This document shows positions 60,729-64,000 of a DNA stretch of 64,000 nucleotides, in pieces. Each line of letters starts with the position of its first letter. Within the stretch, counting starts at the first letter, position 1. The notes under the pieces are model-generated. The model worked only from the letters and a program-made list of their open reading frames with translations, made no database searches and was not told where the DNA came from. Origin of the DNA: Albula goreensis (Eukaryota > Chordata > Actinopteri > Albuliformes > Albulidae); NCBI GenBank assembly GCA_022829145.1, contig CM040755.1:19891063-19955062 (forward strand), written 5' to 3'. The position numbers were made by a program, and so were the translations under genes.

Positions 60729-63700
60729 GTGAGAAGACTCCAAACCACTCAATCTCATGATGTGGCTGGGGCTAGCCAGGCTCATTTGCTGGGCCTCTCC
60801 TCCTTCCTTGTACTGTTTGCATTCAAAGTGACAAAGTGTGTCCAGAGATAGATCTTACAAGGGTCATTACAAACCCTACAACAGTTTTATATTCACAAAT
60901 ACGATTTTCATTTCATGTTTTAAAAAAAGGAATGTGGGACCAAATAAGTTATGAGTACTGCACAAATGTATTTCTACACTCTGGAGTGGCTAAAGTGGCC
61001 ATTAGTGTTTCTCATGTTTTTTTTTTCCCAGTGCCTTATTTCCCCTGTTTCACCATCAATGTCAGTGAAATTAAATAGATGATATACATGAAATCATTTT
61101 TGAGCCACCAGTTGGGAAGCATTTTTCGAACACATTGCCTGAGTAATTAGATAAAGTGAGAATGATTCTCACAGAAATAATGATATCTGCTAATCCCTGT
61201 CTGAAAGTAAATGGTAAGCACCTACAAACTTCTCATTTGCGTTTATTTTTCAAAGGCTGTTTGATAACTGCTGGCAGGCTCATAATCACTCATGCTTTGT
61301 ACATTGCAGAATTTTTACTGTTTTACTGAGCTAACTCTGCCCATAACAAGGCATAAGAAGAGCACTGCTTATTTCTGTCTCTACCTCAATGAAGTGGAGT
61401 GGTACAGTGGTGAAATTTAAAAGATGATGTTTTATTACTAAGTAACAATGGGCAAAGAGTTCAATCAAGAATATTAACTAAGTAATAAGCTGCAAGTGTA
61501 ATTATTTCTGGCTGCTGTTGACCATCTGAACTTGACTCTGGAACATCCGTAATAGTTTGGTTGTTTGGTCTGCTTTAACAAATTAGATTGTGATGTTGCT
61601 TAAGGGCTGAACCCATATTCAGCCGTAAGTGAGTACTTCAGATCCCCTTCATCCCCAAATAAACCCAACCTTTATTTCATTATTTAGGGTCCCATACAGG
61701 CTAAACTTAATTTATTTAAGTTAATTTAGTTGGCCAACCGTCTTACCATTCACTGTCAGTTTTGACAGTTATGGGAGTGAGGCTAGTTTGTGTTTTTCTT
61801 GTGAAATTAATAGGTACCTTGTTATTCATGTCTCTGCACTTGAGAATGACTGGTAATTTTGAGAAGTAATTGATGCTTGTTTAAACTGTTTGTTTTGTTC
61901 AAGGAGGCAGGTAATAGCTATCTCTTGTATAACTTTGTCAGTTCTAAATGACTGCATACAGTGAAGCTATTTTTAAAAAAGTCTGGATGAGGCAGTATGT
62001 ATAATTTAATTTGGAGTCAAATACCTCCAGCAGACCTTTTTACATGCATAATCATTTATTGCTTGCCTGTAGGAAAAAGTATCAGAGAAATATAAAGAGG
62101 TACAATGTAAGCTACACACAGGTCATGCCTTTCCTTGTCTGCGCCAGTTTGTCTACAGAGCACCAGAGAACATGATAAATAATATTGATAATTATGCCAC
62201 TGAAAAGATATGAAATCAGTGCAGAATTAAATAACTTGTAAGGATGGAAACAAGTTGAGAACTGGACAACAGAGGAACAACATCGTAAAAATCCTGTTAT
62301 TGGTTGTTTAATTTCTTGTACTCCTGTTCAGCATTGGTTCTGAATGTAAAATGAATGAAAAGCAACATACACTGGCATGTACTTGCGTTGCTTGGCATTA
62401 GGGCTGCAAATGCAGCTCAACTTTGCTATATTTTATGTGGTTTTACTGTACGTTTTCCTTTTTGGAGAGCGGGCAGATTTTTACAGTTGAGCTGTTGAAA
62501 ACCATATATTGTCATGTGAATTTGAAGGATGTCTCAGGATGTAAAGATCAATACATAATTTGGATATCCCATAAAATTGTAGCCCCTAAATATTTTTTCC
62601 TTTTATTATATCACATTGGTATGTAAGGGTCCATTTTACATGAAATATTACCTCTTCATTCAGCATCAGATTAAAGCATGTTTAAAAAATGAAACACAAA
62701 CAAATGCAAAGAAGAAAATCAATCAAAATACTTTATATAGCACTCATTTCCTTCTCAGTTTTTGAATAATTTTTCATTCATTTAGCATCAGTGAAATTTC
62801 TTTCATTAATTACTGACAGTACAGTCATAATGAAAAAATAGTAATTTTGTTTGTATGAAAATGCTATTACTGAACTGTACAATTTTCGTAGACCGTAGTA
62901 CAGCTGATTTTCACCAAATGCTATTAACTTTTTCCTCATTTTTTATACTTAGCAGACAGACAAAGGCATTCTTTAAACTCCTGTCTGCTGGCACTCACAC
63001 AGAAAATTCTGCAGATTATTTGACCCCCTTTGAAGTTTCTAAAGCTCATTATTACAAGTTTGGCCTTGGAAAGATTTTGTCTTCTTTCATCATGTTCAGA
63101 CTGCTTGTGTGTAAATGATTGTGTGTTGCTAAAGAGATTACCTGTCACTGCACGAGTCTGGAACCAATAAGACAAATGTATCAGTTTCTTGTGATTTTTT
63201 TTTTTTTTTTGCTGTTGGCTTCAGAGATAAAGGAGGAAAATTTATTACAATGATATAAAATTATTCTGTATTCCTTTGTGGTTTTTAAATAAAATTGTCT
63301 GCCAGGTCGAGCAGATACAGAGGAGTAAGATGCTATGACATGATTGGAATGCTCCTGTAGATATCAGAAAGTCTTCTCCAGCAGTCCTACACAAATCCAC
63401 TTTAATATGGAATAATTAATACCTGTTGTGCAGTTCACCTATCTTTTTGATGCTATTACAGTCTGTAATCTAATAAGTCTATCCCTGTGTTTGGTAGGAA
63501 ACTATGCATTCAGTCGATCCGTTTTGAAAATAATTAAAAAAACAACAACTAAATTAAAAATTAATAACTACAGCATTGACTTCACTGACATAATGACACT
63601 TGTGGCACTCTGAATACCATGTTCTGACTGTTGGGGGAGAAAAAAAGGTTTTTAATGTTCTGGATATTTTGGAACATAACCTTGAAGCCTTTACCAGATT

Positions 63701-64000
63701 TCCTTCCAAGTTGCTACTGGAAATCGTAAATAAAGTATTAATATGACATGCTGAAAGAGCCTAGAGGGTCCATGTGGTGTGCAGCAGGACTGGAGGCTTG
63801 ATGCTTCCCCCTTCTTCCTGGCAGGGTGTCCTGGTGGCCCGAAAAAGAGGGTGCATACAGGGTCACATCTGAATACCCTCACCCCACAGCAGGCACACAC
63901 TGAGAGTACGCCAGAGAGATGTGCCACTGCTTGGCTACATGTGACACATTCAGGGTGTGCACAGGAAATATTTATTAATAGAACATATAAGTACAAAAAC
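60729..64000 (+). other. Start of a long intron of the GH31-like gene
   Basis: After the donor at 60729 I found no further GH31-like exon. The stretch is AT-rich, with a T-run near 63,196-63,210 and no repeat I can name. Open frames at 60836-61078, 62855-63118 and 63691-63996 show no family signature. Confidence 0.6.

Noticed and set aside
1..64000. CRISPR arrays, bacterial operons, prophage or viral genes
   Set aside because: Nothing of the kind is visible; the window is typical vertebrate nuclear DNA.

Overview
This is vertebrate nuclear DNA, most likely from a ray-finned fish. The base composition is AT-rich, the genes have GT-AG introns, and there are many decayed fish-type transposable elements (several Tc1/mariner families, hAT- and Tigger-like MITEs, L2- and L1-type LINE ends). 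Only two protein-coding genes can be supported; both were assembled by reading splice sites and matching protein families from memory. The long introns and TE mix suggest a fish with a fairly large genome, but the species cannot be named from this window.

Layout. Bases 1 to about 26,280 hold no exon I can recognise, only LINE, SINE-like, piggyBac-like and Tc1 relics plus simple repeats. Bases 26,888-49,694 (minus strand) are the complete coding part of mrpl23 (mitochondrial large-subunit ribosomal protein L23, uL23m). Five exons join in phase to exactly 154 codons including the stop, giving 153 residues, the length I recall for the human protein. Its introns are 11.3, 2.7, 7.65 and 0.67 kb (from the 3' end) and are full of DNA transposons. 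Just upstream are ETS- and YY1-type sites usual for mitoribosomal promoters.

Bases 49,700-58,000 are intergenic and hold a Tigger-like MITE, two degenerate tandem repeats and a consensus MEF2 site. From 58,507 on the plus strand begins a GH31-family gene similar to SITS-binding protein / myogenesis-regulating glycosidase (MYORG). The first coding exon (cytoplasmic tail, membrane anchor, start of the lumenal part) and a second exon (start of the GH31 beta-sandwich region) are present; the rest, including the catalytic barrel, lies beyond the window. The first exon carries an apparent one-base frameshift, either a true lesion or an assembly error.

The two genes lie head to head about 8.8 kb apart, with no visible functional link. 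I found no novel system. The most useful points are the frameshift, a Tigger-like element strikingly like one I remember from mammals, and the TE load inside mrpl23.
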